Origin: Spartobacteria bacterium
GTDB lineage: Bacteria > Verrucomicrobiota > Verrucomicrobiia > Chthoniobacterales > Chthoniobacteraceae
Length of the DNA: 44,006 nt
Direction of reading: 5' to 3'
Assembly (NCBI GenBank): GCA_025355595.1
Contig: JANXZI010000587.1
Location: forward strand, 1 to 44,006
In this document: piece after piece, positions 10,001 through 18,139 of the stretch
Layout: each line of letters opens with the position of its first letter
Position numbering within the stretch: position 1 is the stretch's first letter
The notes under the pieces: generated by a model
The model's input: only the letters and a program-made list of their open reading frames with translations
Told to the model about the DNA's origin: nothing
Database searches by the model: none
Translations under genes and position numbers: made by a program

Positions 10001-10218
10001 CGGCTCGTCGCACAGGTGCAGATGTTCTCCATGTCTGTCCGCGACCGCACATTCAGCCCCGCGCGAAACTCCGCATCCGCGCCGCGCACGCGGCCCGCGA
10101 GCACCGGCGGCTCGTAGCTGGCCTCGATCACTTTCCCCGCCTCGTACATCGCGCGCGCCTCCTTCATGGCTTCCCAGCCGCCGGCTTCCATCAGCATTTT
10201 TTCAGTGAGTTCGACCAT
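7093..10218 (-). CDS. SWIM zinc-finger SNF2-family helicase-like ATPase
   Basis: A 1041-residue SNF2/RapA-type protein. An N-terminal SWIM zinc finger reads ICTCATSRRRGLICAHS (CxC...CxH) at about residues 65-82. After a long middle region with no motif I know, the SNF2 ATPase core begins with Walker A DEMGLGKT near residue 610, a Walker B-type DEAQHIKN near 700 and LTGTPVENS. The C-terminal helicase half has FSQFVTML, ISLKAGGTGLNLTAAD and the arginine-finger motif ATDRAHRIGQ. Such proteins translocate on double-stranded DNA and remodel protein-DNA or polymerase complexes; SWIM-containing bacterial members are common but poorly characterised. The ATG at 10218 gives a complete N-terminus. It is transcribed away from parA, with a dispersed hairpin in the shared upstream region. 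Confidence 0.93.
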   Translation of the reverse strand: MVELTEKMLMEAGGWEAMKEARAMYEAGKVIEASYEPPVLAGRVRGADAEFRAGLNVRSRTDMENICTCATSRRRGLICAHSLAVGVAVIRGLKNHAAAAADAAKGDAVAVAPAPKSNAQGGVEEPADDPNFSTDSDDPDAALHLILPPNFTAAWEKKSVMVVCEVETGGARKPLGALVRTKRFRASEGDVRLAVQLRKFADGKLPAMAMLNREQFATLLGVLTDHPRVTFGRTMLVKIEGQGTRDTLRIERASDGSLRVSHAPVAGVLLLAAGAAWRLHDGKFAPVAAGLPAAYFAVLERAINIPADAADAFTTRELPALANFFEIEGDVIPNAPSLPEDLPVPRFAAHFEGSLNFLTARIEAIYGERRVTLDATGAALARFSRNRVSEQAALERVRAYGFSGPDGKGELTLKGEQRILAFFAAGLLRLEREWKVEVGERFGFVTRDVERIEPRLEIQSSGEQWFDLSYELGTAAGERFSGAEITRLLQGGQSHVRRKNGKIAVFDPGLLDEFGRLLRDSDPRQAQAGVYRLDRRQAGVLDAFTEENRMTVGGETRWRDWAGATRKLDRLTPVPLGSLEGSLREYQKQGVYWLNFLAQNSFGGILADEMGLGKTLQALAFIRTLAGQGPSLVVCPSSLIFNWCAEAAKWIPEISVLALDGPRRSESFHKIEKTSLVITSYPLLRRDVEAYQRLQFGAVILDEAQHIKNPNSQNAQAATALKARHRFVLTGTPVENSVRDIWSLMHFLMPGYLGTRTEFRERYENAIQSQPGGPEQQRLTRRIRPFLLRRTKRDVAKEIPEKLEQVAYCKLTDAQSIIYNQLIIATKQQVSKLSGQKDQNKARMLMLTALLRLRQAACDARLLGLDNPPPDAEASAKLDLLDELLSEALDGGHRVLIFSQFVTMLAHIRARLEIMGIEHCYLDGQTRDRGAQVGRFQSGTVPVFLISLKAGGTGLNLTAADTVIHFDPWWNPAVEAQATDRAHRIGQSRAVTSYKLIARDTVEEKILSLQAKKRAIIAATLENEQPLMEGLNMEEIQSLLE

Positions 10219-10257
10219 CGTGCGAATGCGGATTCAACCACGATCCCGATGCTGGGG

Positions 10258-10333
10258 AAACCGCAGATTGCGCCGATGGAGGCAGATTTCCCGTGACGAG
10301 TCGCCTGCGTTCATCTGCGAAAATCTGCGGTTC
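10258..10333. repeat. Intergenic inverted repeat, ATCTGCGG word family
   Basis: The left arm AAACCGCAGATTGCGCCG (from 10258) pairs imperfectly with the right arm that ends GCGAAAATCTGCGGTT at about 10332, with a loop near 10288-10301. It lies between the divergent helicase and ParA genes. The word CTGCG recurs in the right arm. Confidence 0.55.
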
Positions 10334-10395
10334 AAAACATCACCCGCCCCAATTTTCTGTTCATCCTCCCGCGCATTCCTACACTCCGCGCATTC

Positions 10396-11184
10396 ATGAA
10401 AGTCATCGCCGTGGCGAACCAAAAGGGCGGCGTCGGAAAGACGACCACCTCGCTCAATCTCAGTGCCTGCCTCGCGGAACTGGGCCAGCGCACCCTGCTC
10501 ATTGATCTCGACCCGCAGGCCAATGCCACGAGCGGCCTGGGCATCGAGCCGGTGGACGAGATTTCCGCATCCACCCCGATGATGGGCGAGGCGGCGCTCG
10601 CGGAAATGGTCATCCCCACGCGCTTCCCGAATCTCTGGCTCGTGCCCGCGAACCTCGATCTCGCCGGGGTGGAAGTCGAAGCCATCCGCTCCGGCGATCA
10701 CCTCACGCGCCTCCGCGATGCACTCACCGGGATGCGTGCGGATGCGCCGTTCGACTTCATCATCCTCGACTGCCCGCCATCGCTCGGCGTGCTCATGACG
10801 AACGCCCTCTGCGCCGCGGACGAAATCCTCATCCCGCTCCAGTGCGAATACTACAGCATGGAGGGGCTCGCGAAAATCGTGGGCGTCTGCGAGCAGCTCC
10901 GCCAGTCCGGCGCGAACCCCGCGCTCCAGCTTTGCGGCATCCTCATGACGATGTACATGCGGACGAACCACTCGAACGCCGTGATTGGCGAGATCCAAAA
11001 GCACTACGGCGACATCATTTTCAAGACGGTGATCCCGCGCACCATCCGCCTCGCGGAAGCCCCGAGCCACGGCCAGCCGATCATCCAGTACGAGCCCGGC
11101 GGTCTCGGCTCCGCGGCCTACCGCGCACTCGCCAAGGAATTCCTCGCACGCGAAGGCGTGAAGGCGGTCACGATGGCGGACTGA
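10396..11184 (+). CDS. parA: ParA/Soj-family chromosome partitioning ATPase
   Basis: A 262-residue deviant Walker A ATPase. Residues 1-17 read MKVIAVANQKGGVGKTT, with the signature Lys both at K10 and in the P-loop; LIDLDPQANAT is the A' motif, and IILDCPPSLG the Walker B region. Soj/ParA proteins form ATP-dependent dimers on DNA and move ParB-parS complexes. No parB-like gene (ParB/Srx or HTH domain) follows here; the next gene is a short-chain dehydrogenase. So this is either a chromosomal parA separated from parB or a ParA used for positioning another cargo. The length is normal and the start is clear. Alternative candidates such as MinD are disfavoured because no C-terminal amphipathic helix is seen. 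Confidence 0.92.
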   Translation: MKVIAVANQKGGVGKTTTSLNLSACLAELGQRTLLIDLDPQANATSGLGIEPVDEISASTPMMGEAALAEMVIPTRFPNLWLVPANLDLAGVEVEAIRSGDHLTRLRDALTGMRADAPFDFIILDCPPSLGVLMTNALCAADEILIPLQCEYYSMEGLAKIVGVCEQLRQSGANPALQLCGILMTMYMRTNHSNAVIGEIQKHYGDIIFKTVIPRTIRLAEAPSHGQPIIQYEPGGLGSAAYRALAKEFLAREGVKAVTMAD

Positions 11185-11296
11185 TCCCTCCGCGCAGCGG
11201 CGGCGGACTTAATTCCGCGCCTTGTTCGATTGACCTCATGCTCCGGGAAAACCATCGTCCGCGCGCTCCAAAATAGCACCCCTACCCGCCACTTCC

Positions 11297-12046
11297 ATGT
11301 TACTCCACGGCAAAGCAGCACTCATCACAGGCGGCACGCGCGGCATCGGCGCGGCCACGGCCCTCGCATTTGCCAAGGAGGGCGCGGATGTCGCCATCAC
11401 CTCTCGGCAGATCGACGACGATGCGATGCGCACCATGCGCGAGATCGAGAAGCTCGGGCGCGAATGCGTCGTGCTCACCGGCGACTGCGCCTCGCCCGCG
11501 GACTGCGCGCACATCGTCGCGGAGGCCGCGCATGAACTCAAACGCCTCGATGTGCTCGTGCATTGCGCAGGCGGCGCAGTGCCCGGCGGGCTCATGGAGG
11601 TCACGCCCGAAGCGTGGAATGCCGCGTTCGATGTGCATGTCCACGCGATCTATCACCTTTCCCGCGCAGCGGTGCCGCACATCCGCAAGCACAAGGAAGG
11701 CGCGATCATTCTCATTTCCTCCACCGCGGGGAAACTCGGCGTGATGGGCAGCATCGCCTACCAGGCCGTGAAGGGCGCACTCCCCCAGCTCACGCGCGCG
11801 CTCGCCCGCGAACTCGCGGCGGACAACATCCGCGTGAACTGCGTCGCGCCCGGCGTCATCCGCACGAAATTCCACGAGCACATGAGCGAGGAGCAGAAGA
11901 AACTGAATCTCGAACACCGCATCCCGCTCAAGCGCGAGGGCACGGCGAAGCAGGTCGCGGATGTGATCGTGATGCTGGCGAAAAATGACTACATCACCGG
12001 CGACACGGTGACGATTGACGGCGGGCTGACCTCGCGGATCGCGTGA
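11297..12046 (+). CDS. Short-chain dehydrogenase/reductase, FabG-like
   Basis: A 249-residue classical SDR with an N-terminal Rossmann motif TGGTRGIG (residues 11-18), the catalytic Ser region ILISSTAG (about 142) and the Y155-x-x-x-K159 pair in AYQAVKGA. The late motif RVNCVAPGVIRT is also typical, and the end ITGDTVTIDGGL matches the FabG/glucose-dehydrogenase group. It probably reduces or oxidises a carbonyl/alcohol with NAD(P)H; no fatty-acid synthesis genes are nearby, so a specific role in FAS II is not supported. The start ATG at 11297 is directly followed by the first beta-strand, as is usual for the family. Confidence 0.9.
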   Translation: MLLHGKAALITGGTRGIGAATALAFAKEGADVAITSRQIDDDAMRTMREIEKLGRECVVLTGDCASPADCAHIVAEAAHELKRLDVLVHCAGGAVPGGLMEVTPEAWNAAFDVHVHAIYHLSRAAVPHIRKHKEGAIILISSTAGKLGVMGSIAYQAVKGALPQLTRALARELAADNIRVNCVAPGVIRTKFHEHMSEEQKKLNLEHRIPLKREGTAKQVADVIVMLAKNDYITGDTVTIDGGLTSRIA

Positions 12047-12131
12047 GCGGCAGCATCGCGCGACGAGATGATTTTTGAACATCCGCAGCGAGCGCATTGA
12101 CGCTGCGCGGGCAAGTCCGCATGGTGAGGCG

Positions 12132-12836
12132 ATGCTCCCTGCTGTCACCCAACTCCTCGTCCTCCAAGATCGCGACAAAAAACTCCGCCAGCTCAAACTC
12201 GAACTCAAGCGTGCGCCGCTCGAGCGGAAGGACATGGAAACCCGCACGGCGGGCACGGCCGGCGCGCTCGATGCGGCGAAGCTGAAGGCGAAGGAAATCG
12301 AGGTGAAGCGCAAGGAACTCGAGAACGAGGTCGGCACGCGGCAGCAGCGCATTCAAAAATACAACCAGCAGAAACTTGAGACGAAGAAGAACGAGGAATA
12401 CCAGGCGATTTCACACGCGATCCAGACGATCGAAAATGAGATCACGGCACTCGAAGATCAGGAACTGGAGTTGATGGACGCCTTGGAACAACAGAAGCCG
12501 GTGATCGCGGCGGCGGAGAAGGAAGCGGCGGCGACGAAGACGCAGGTGCAGCGGCAGTTCGCGGATCTCGATGCGAAGGTGAAATCCATCGAGGCACAGG
12601 TCGAGACGGTCCAGGCGGAACGCGCAAAGCTCGCGGCGGAGGTCGAGGAGGATCTGCTCGACACGTATCAGCGGCTCTTCGACACGAAGGATGCGCAGGC
12701 CGTGGTGGCACTCGTGAATGAGATGTGCCAGGGCTGCCATGTGAAGTCGCAGACCCACGTGATCCACGCGGTGAAAGCCGGGAAAGTGGTGACCCACTGT
12801 CTTTATTGCGGGCGGATTTTGTATCCGGAGAACTGA
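12132..12836 (+). CDS. Coiled-coil protein with C-terminal C4 zinc ribbon (CT398-like)
   Basis: A 234-residue protein whose residues 10-180 are almost entirely helical heptads rich in Glu, Lys, Ala and Gln, forming a long antiparallel coiled coil. At the C-terminus are C199-x-x-C202 (MCQGCH) and C223-x-x-C226 (HCLYCGRILYPEN), a four-cysteine zinc ribbon. This is the COG1579/CT398 architecture, widespread in bacteria including Chlamydiae; its role is still uncertain, with links to RNA, secretion or sigma-54-related partners suggested. The ATG at 12132 is preceded by GTGAGG, a fair ribosome site; a TTG at 12075 would add 19 unneeded residues. It precedes the PafA/Dop-type gene, with a hairpin between them. 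Confidence 0.85.
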   Translation: MLPAVTQLLVLQDRDKKLRQLKLELKRAPLERKDMETRTAGTAGALDAAKLKAKEIEVKRKELENEVGTRQQRIQKYNQQKLETKKNEEYQAISHAIQTIENEITALEDQELELMDALEQQKPVIAAAEKEAAATKTQVQRQFADLDAKVKSIEAQVETVQAERAKLAAEVEEDLLDTYQRLFDTKDAQAVVALVNEMCQGCHVKSQTHVIHAVKAGKVVTHCLYCGRILYPEN

Positions 12837-12879
12837 GGGCTGCGGACGAAAGACTCCGTCGCCGGAGGCATATATGATG

Positions 12880-12971
12880 AAACGCGGAGACGCAGAGACG
12901 CAGAGAAAAGCGGATGCGTTCCGTGAAGGCGCTTTCAGTTTTTTCCTCTGCGTCTCTGCGTCTCTGCGTTT
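12880..12971. repeat. Long intergenic hairpin, GCAGAGACGCAGAG word family (copy 1)
   Basis: The left arm (12880-12909) repeats the unit GCAGAGAC as AAACGCGGAGACGCAGAGAC then GCAGAGAAAA. The right arm (12941-12971) is its reverse complement with one mismatch and one inserted base. The loop is about 31 bases. The stem is far longer than a usual terminator and is not followed by a T-run of its own. A decayed copy of the same family is at 24937-25018. Confidence 0.85.
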
Positions 12972-13010
12972 AATATCCGCCTCTCGGATACACTGCCCCC
13001 AGGTTGCGCC

Positions 13011-14405
13011 ATGAACCGCATTGCCGGCATCGAGACGGAATATGGCTGCCTCGTCACGACTGGCGATGAGCGCAGCGATGCGTGGCCGGCGCGGGTGAAG
13101 AATCACCTTTTCAAAAAGCTGCGCGTGGGCGTGCTCGATCAGCACTACCGCGACTACGAGGAACCGCCGGGGAATGGCGGCTTCCTGCTGAATGGCGGAC
13201 GGTTTTACCTCGACATGGGGCACATCGAATACGCGACGCCGGAGTGCCGCTCGGTGCGCGATCTCGTGGCGTGCGATCTCGCGGGCGATGCGATGCTGCA
13301 GGGCGCGATCGAGGCGATGGGCGTGACGGACCGCGTGGCGTTTTTGAAGAACAACATAGACCACGGCACGAACGCGACTTTCGGCTGCCACGAGAACTAT
13401 CTCATGCGGCGCGAGACGGATTTCACCGACGCGAACACGGCGGCGCTGCTGGGCTTCCTCGCGACGCGGCAGATTTTCACCGGCGCGGGGCGCGTGGGCC
13501 AGGCGAGCCCGCTGGCATTCGAGACGGAGCCGCTGCCGCCGTACGGGCGCGTGGATTTCCAGATGAGCCAGCGCGCGGATCACATCGTGAACGACATCTA
13601 CCAGTGGGTGCAGTTCAACCGCGCGATCATCAATGCGCGCGACGAGCCGCTCGCGGATTACCGGCGCTATCGGCGGCTGCACCTGCTCATCGGCGACTCG
13701 AACATGAGCCCCTTCGCGACCGCGATGAAGATCGGCACGACGCATCTCGTGCTCACGCTGCTCGAGGAAGATCGCCTGCCGCGCGACGTGGCCCTGCAAG
13801 ACGCGGTGCTCTCCACGCGCATGATTTCGCGCATGTGCCGCGCGGATGCGCCGGTGCTGCGCGCGGACGGCTACACGGACACGGCGATCGGCATTCAGGA
13901 AAAATTTCTCACCGCCGCGCAATCGCTCGCGGGCCGCGATGCCGAGACGGACTGGCTGCTCGGCCGCTGGGCCTGGCTGCTCGACGCGCTGCGCCGCGAG
14001 GCGATGGATGAATTACTCGGCGCGGTGGACTGGGTCTCGAAGAAATGGCTGCTCGACACTTTCCGCGCGGAGCAAGGTATCGCGTGGAGTGACCCGTGGC
14101 TCGAAAGCTTGGATCTCGAATATCACAATCTGAACCCGGCACGCGGGCTCTTCCACGGCATCCCGGTGCAGGGCGAGACGGAGTTGTTCAACCGCGAGGC
14201 ATTTCAGCCGGCCTTCTTGCGCACCGCGCCGACGGACACGCGTGCGCACGCCCGCGGGGTGGCTGTCGCGCATTGCATGGAAAGGGGCGAGCCGTGTGTG
14301 TTCAACTGGGACTCGATGACCGTCGGCACGGAGCGCACGCTCGCCATGCCGGATCCCCTCGCGACGTACGACGGCGAAGTGCGGGCGCTGCTCGCGGAAG
14401 TTTGA
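13011..14405 (+). CDS. Pup ligase / depupylase family enzyme (PafA/Dop)
   Basis: A 464-residue carboxylate-amine ligase of the Pup system. The nucleotide/Mg start motif is GIETEYG (E8, E10), the catalytic Asp is in RFYLDMG (D68), followed by EYATPEC. KNNIDHGTNATFGCHENYL, the SQRADHI block, INARDEPLADYRRYRRLH and IGDSNMSPFATAMKIGTT are all family blocks. Only about 48 residues separate GIETEYG from NGGRFYLD, so the long Dop loop is absent, as in PafA. However, TGAGRVG, FQMSQRADHI and NWDSMTVG look more like Dop. PafA joins Pup or UBact to lysines, whereas Dop deamidates and removes it. No Pup/UBact, Mpa/ARC or proteasome gene is in the window. The gene stands alone downstream of a hairpin. Confidence 0.88.
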   Translation: MNRIAGIETEYGCLVTTGDERSDAWPARVKNHLFKKLRVGVLDQHYRDYEEPPGNGGFLLNGGRFYLDMGHIEYATPECRSVRDLVACDLAGDAMLQGAIEAMGVTDRVAFLKNNIDHGTNATFGCHENYLMRRETDFTDANTAALLGFLATRQIFTGAGRVGQASPLAFETEPLPPYGRVDFQMSQRADHIVNDIYQWVQFNRAIINARDEPLADYRRYRRLHLLIGDSNMSPFATAMKIGTTHLVLTLLEEDRLPRDVALQDAVLSTRMISRMCRADAPVLRADGYTDTAIGIQEKFLTAAQSLAGRDAETDWLLGRWAWLLDALRREAMDELLGAVDWVSKKWLLDTFRAEQGIAWSDPWLESLDLEYHNLNPARGLFHGIPVQGETELFNREAFQPAFLRTAPTDTRAHARGVAVAHCMERGEPCVFNWDSMTVGTERTLAMPDPLATYDGEVRALLAEV

Positions 14406-14463
14406 TTGCCGATTTTTCCGAACGCGGCAGGGGTGGAAACGCGGTCCGCAATTCACCGCGCTG

Positions 14464-15447
14464 CTATGGCTCCATCGCCTTCTGGATGTCCTTCATCTGT
14501 CCCGCGTATGCGGAGACGATCCGCCACCCGGTATAGCAGATGATCGCGATGTAGATGAGCCGCGGCACCCACTCCGAGATCGTTTCGAGCCGTCGCATGG
14601 CGGCGTCGCGGTATTCCTCGCCGATGCGTTGAAGCTCCTGGTCCAGTTCGCCCGTCTGCTCGCCGACGGCGAAGGCGCGGACGAAACGCTTGGGAAAGGC
14701 GCGCGTGCCTTCGAGCGCGGCACCGACCTGTCCTCCGTCGCGCACGACCGGCATAGCGCCGGCGACGGCTTCACGCAGGATCGCGCTGCCGCTCGCAGCG
14801 CCGGACATTTCGAGGCTGGCGAGGACGTTCACTCCGGCATCGAGCTGCATGTGGTACGCGGAGCAGAAACGGGCGAGGGCGAAGTCGCGCCGGAGCTTCC
14901 CGAAGATCGGAATGGCGCGCAGCAGGCGATCGGGCGTCGCGCCATTTTCCGCAGCGGTGAGGAGCGCACGGATGAGCGCGGTGATGATGAAAAGAGACAG
15001 CCAGAGGCCACCGATGGCAAATCCGACGGCCCTCAGAAACGGGGCCAGGCCGCCATTTTCCGCGAACAGCGAAGGCAGCGGAAGGACGAGCAGCGCGAAA
15101 TGGATCACGAAGGCCGGGTACGCGAGACGGGCGCGGATGCGTGCGCGCGCGGAGGCGATGGCGGTGTGGTACTGCGAGGCCTGTTCGAGTCCGGTCTCGA
15201 GCCGGCCTGCGCGGTCACTCGCGGTGAATGCGCACGCCTCCAGCGGTGTCACGAGCGGCGTGCCGACGGTCAGCGATTCGCCGACGGAGGCTCCGCCGTC
15301 GAGCGCGGCCCGGATCCGTGCGAGCGCCGCGCGGGCCGGTCCGCCGCTGTGCTGCGCGAGCGTCGCGATGGCCTTCGGGAAAGGCGTGCCGCTGCGCACG
15401 AGCCGTCCGAGTTCGTGGAAGATGGCGGCCTTTTCGCTGGGGTGCAT
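14464..15447 (-). CDS. GspF/PilC-like inner-membrane protein, orphan
   Basis: A 327-residue protein with two GspF-like halves. The first half (IFHELGRLVRSGTPFPKAI...DRAGRLETGLEQAS) and second half (FCSAYHMQLDAGVNVLASL...VGEQTGELDQELQRIGEEY) are the paired cytoplasmic domains of type II secretion/type IV pilus platform proteins. Three membrane spans are visible: about residues 120-145, 155-185 and 290-315. Platform proteins normally sit beside GspE/PilB ATPases and pilins; none is present here, so it either works with a system encoded elsewhere or is a relic. The ATG at 15447 (MHPSEKAAIF) fits the family start better than the in-frame 15477. It diverges from the PBP gene, whose start is about 100 bases away. 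Confidence 0.8.
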   Translation of the reverse strand: MHPSEKAAIFHELGRLVRSGTPFPKAIATLAQHSGGPARAALARIRAALDGGASVGESLTVGTPLVTPLEACAFTASDRAGRLETGLEQASQYHTAIASARARIRARLAYPAFVIHFALLVLPLPSLFAENGGLAPFLRAVGFAIGGLWLSLFIITALIRALLTAAENGATPDRLLRAIPIFGKLRRDFALARFCSAYHMQLDAGVNVLASLEMSGAASGSAILREAVAGAMPVVRDGGQVGAALEGTRAFPKRFVRAFAVGEQTGELDQELQRIGEEYRDAAMRRLETISEWVPRLIYIAIICYTGWRIVSAYAGQMKDIQKAMEP

Positions 15448-15551
15448 CGGGCGCACGATGCCCGCGCCGCCGCGCATGGCAAGCGCCTTGGCGCACCGCC
15501 AATTCTCGGGTTGCGCGCAAGCCGGGATTTGCGAAAGTGCGCGTCCATTTC

Positions 15552-18089
15552 ATGCTGGATTTGCCGAGACACAAAAAGCGCTGGTTCCTCCGGTGGTGGT
15601 TCACCATCCCATTTTTCACCCTGCTGCTTGTCGCGATCGTCGGGGCGGCCATTTTTTTCAAAGTGAAGTGGGACTACGAGGCGCAGGCGCGGCAGTTCGA
15701 CTACACGCGGCTGGACGCGATGGAATCCGCGAGCGTGATTCTGGATCGGAATGGCGTGCTGCTCGGGAAAATCTTCACGCAAAACCGCGACCAGGTGGAT
15801 CTCGCGCACCTCGCGCCCACGCTGCTGGATGCGGTGGTCGCGGCCGAGGACGCGCGCTTCTACGAGCACACGGGCGTGGACGTGCGCGGCGTGGTGCGGG
15901 CGCTCTACGAAAACTGGCGCGCGGGCAAGGACAAGCAGGGCGCGAGCACGCTCACGCAGCAGCTCGCGCGGAACACTTTTCCCGAGCAGCTCCCGCCGAA
16001 TGATCGCTCGAAGGAGCGCAAGCTGCGCGAGATGTTCGTGGCGCGGGAGATCGAGACGCGGTGCTCGAAGCCGCGCATCCTCGAGCTTTACCTGAACCGC
16101 GTGTATTTCGGGAACGGCTTCTTCGGCGCGGAGTCGGCGGCAAAGGGCTACTTCGGAAAAAATGCGTCGGAGGTGGATTTCAGCGAAGCGGCGCTGCTGT
16201 GCGGGCTGCTGCGGAGCCCGGACAAGCTCTCGCCGTGGAAGGACTACAAGAAGTGCATCGAGGAGCGGAACCGCGTGCTGAACCGTCTGCTCGAGCTGAG
16301 CCGCATCACGCGCGAGCAATACGACAAGGCATTCCTCACCGAGCCGGTGCTGAAGAACAAGCGGCCGATCCACCAGGAAAATTATCCCGCCGACCTCGTG
16401 TACCAGCAGGTGCTGAAGATCGTGGGTCGCGACCGCGCGACGAGCGAAGGGCTGAAGGTTTTTACGACAATTGATTCCACGCTCCAGAAAAGAGCGGAGC
16501 AGTCGCTTCGCACGGAGTTGAACGCGGTGGAGCAGCACCCGGAATTCCAGCCAAAGGATCCCAATGCGAAGCGGCAGACGCTCGCGGACTACACGCGCAT
16601 TTTCGAGGCGGCAAACAAGCAGCCGCAGGATGCCGAGGGGAAGCGCATCGAGCCGGAATACCTTCAGGGTGCCGTGGTGATGCTCGAAAACAGGACCGGC
16701 GCGATCCTCGCGATGGTCGGCGGGCGCGATTTTCAGCACAGCCAGTTGAATCGCACGCGGCAGGCGCAGCTCCCGCCGGGCACCGCCTTCAAGCCGCTCG
16801 TGTACGCAGCGGCGTTTGAGAAAGGATTGTTCCCCGGCACGGCGGTCGAGGACGCGGTGATGGATAACACGAAGGTGATGATCGGCGGCACCACGGGCAT
16901 CCTCGGCGAATGGGGGCCGGAGCGCGCAGACAACCGCTTCGAGGGCACGATCTCGGCGCGCACGGCGCTCGTGAAATCCAAGAACGCCGCGACGGTGCGG
17001 ATCGGCATGGCGACCGGCATCACCGAGGTGAGCGATCTCGCGGAAAGTGCCGGCATCTCCAGCGATCTCGCACGCTACCCGCGCACCTACCTCGGCGGCA
17101 GCGAGGTCCTGCCGATGGAACTCGCACTTGCCTACACGATGTTCCCGAACGGCGGCGAGCGACCCGAGAACACCTCGTTGACCAATACGGTGAACACGTC
17201 CGAAAAGACGTTCATCATCCGGCGCATCGAGGACAAACTCGGAGCCGTCATCTTCGAGGAAAAACCCGCGATGGTTCGCGTGATCAAGGAGACCACCGCG
17301 TATGAAGTCCACTCGTGCCTCGCGCAGGTGCTCGAGTCCGAGGGCACCGCGGAGCGTGCAAATTTGGAACTGGGCCTCAAGCGCTATCCGCTCGGCGGCA
17401 AGACCGGGACGGGCTACAATTTTACCGATGCGTGGTTCGTCGGCTACAGCAGCGCGGTGACGTGCGCGGTGTGGATCGGCTTCGATCAGCAGCGCGGAAA
17501 AACACGCCCCGGCATTTATCGCGGCGCATTCGGCAAGGACATCGCGCTGCCCGTGTGGGCGGAGATCATGAAGACATCATTCGACGCGTACAAGCCCGCG
17601 GAATTTGTGCAGCCGAAGGGAATCATCCGTGTGGAAATTTGCCGTGCCAGCGGCGGACTCGCTACGGCGAAGTGTCTCGAGAATGGCATCCGCACGACCT
17701 ATCAGGAAATCTGCACCGAGGCGCAGGCCCCGAAGGAACCGTGTCCGTTTCACAGCGGCTTCGGCCCGAATGTGGGCATCGTGAAGCCATCGGCCGACGG
17801 CGTCCCCCGGGCGCGCGTCGCCGAAGCGCAGACGGTCAAGACTGTCGCCCTCGTTGGCCCGACCGTGATCGGGAACGACCCATACGGCTCGCACCTCGCG
17901 CTCGAACGGCAGTTGCAGCTCGCCGGAGTCGGCAATGCGCAGGCACCGCTCAACTCCACCGGGGAAATCCCCGTGAACAGCGGAACACCGCTGCCCTTCG
18001 ACCCGCCCGCGCCGCGACCGCTCGTCATTCCGCCGCCGCCAAACGCGGATGTGAAGCTCGATCAGCCGGAACCGCTGAAGTTCGATTAG
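15552..18089 (+). CDS. Class A penicillin-binding protein (glycosyltransferase-transpeptidase)
   Basis: An 845-residue bifunctional murein synthase. A basic N-terminus leads to one membrane anchor (about residues 12-36). The glycosyltransferase domain shows the catalytic Glu in AAEDARFYEH (E99), GASTLTQQLARN and the KERKLREMFVAREIE helix. The transpeptidase domain has SKN (S476-N478) and KTGTGYNFTDAWF (K617-G619). At the usual SxxK nucleophile the gene encodes PPGTAFKP, so Thr411-x-x-Lys414 replaces Ser-x-x-Lys. The C-terminal 150 residues contain four or more Cys and a Pro-rich tail. Peptidoglycan synthesis at the membrane is the expected job. The ATG at 15552 is chosen because the cytosolic tail and anchor follow; the upstream in-frame extension is Arg-rich antisense sequence. 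Confidence 0.93.
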   Translation: MLDLPRHKKRWFLRWWFTIPFFTLLLVAIVGAAIFFKVKWDYEAQARQFDYTRLDAMESASVILDRNGVLLGKIFTQNRDQVDLAHLAPTLLDAVVAAEDARFYEHTGVDVRGVVRALYENWRAGKDKQGASTLTQQLARNTFPEQLPPNDRSKERKLREMFVAREIETRCSKPRILELYLNRVYFGNGFFGAESAAKGYFGKNASEVDFSEAALLCGLLRSPDKLSPWKDYKKCIEERNRVLNRLLELSRITREQYDKAFLTEPVLKNKRPIHQENYPADLVYQQVLKIVGRDRATSEGLKVFTTIDSTLQKRAEQSLRTELNAVEQHPEFQPKDPNAKRQTLADYTRIFEAANKQPQDAEGKRIEPEYLQGAVVMLENRTGAILAMVGGRDFQHSQLNRTRQAQLPPGTAFKPLVYAAAFEKGLFPGTAVEDAVMDNTKVMIGGTTGILGEWGPERADNRFEGTISARTALVKSKNAATVRIGMATGITEVSDLAESAGISSDLARYPRTYLGGSEVLPMELALAYTMFPNGGERPENTSLTNTVNTSEKTFIIRRIEDKLGAVIFEEKPAMVRVIKETTAYEVHSCLAQVLESEGTAERANLELGLKRYPLGGKTGTGYNFTDAWFVGYSSAVTCAVWIGFDQQRGKTRPGIYRGAFGKDIALPVWAEIMKTSFDAYKPAEFVQPKGIIRVEICRASGGLATAKCLENGIRTTYQEICTEAQAPKEPCPFHSGFGPNVGIVKPSADGVPRARVAEAQTVKTVALVGPTVIGNDPYGSHLALERQLQLAGVGNAQAPLNSTGEIPVNSGTPLPFDPPAPRPLVIPPPPNADVKLDQPEPLKFD

Positions 18090-18139
18090 TGCGGTTCTGA
18101 AAAACCGTAGCCGTGCGAGTTGAGGCACGGCCCTTGGCG

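Noticed and set aside
12880..12971. Reading the hairpin as a CRISPR-like or tandem repeat array
   Set aside because: There are no regularly spaced repeats with different spacers. The units face each other as arms of one stem.
12411..13922. - strand frame across the zinc-ribbon and PafA/Dop genes
   Set aside because: It crosses two conserved genes and a hairpin, and its composition is that of antisense sequence.
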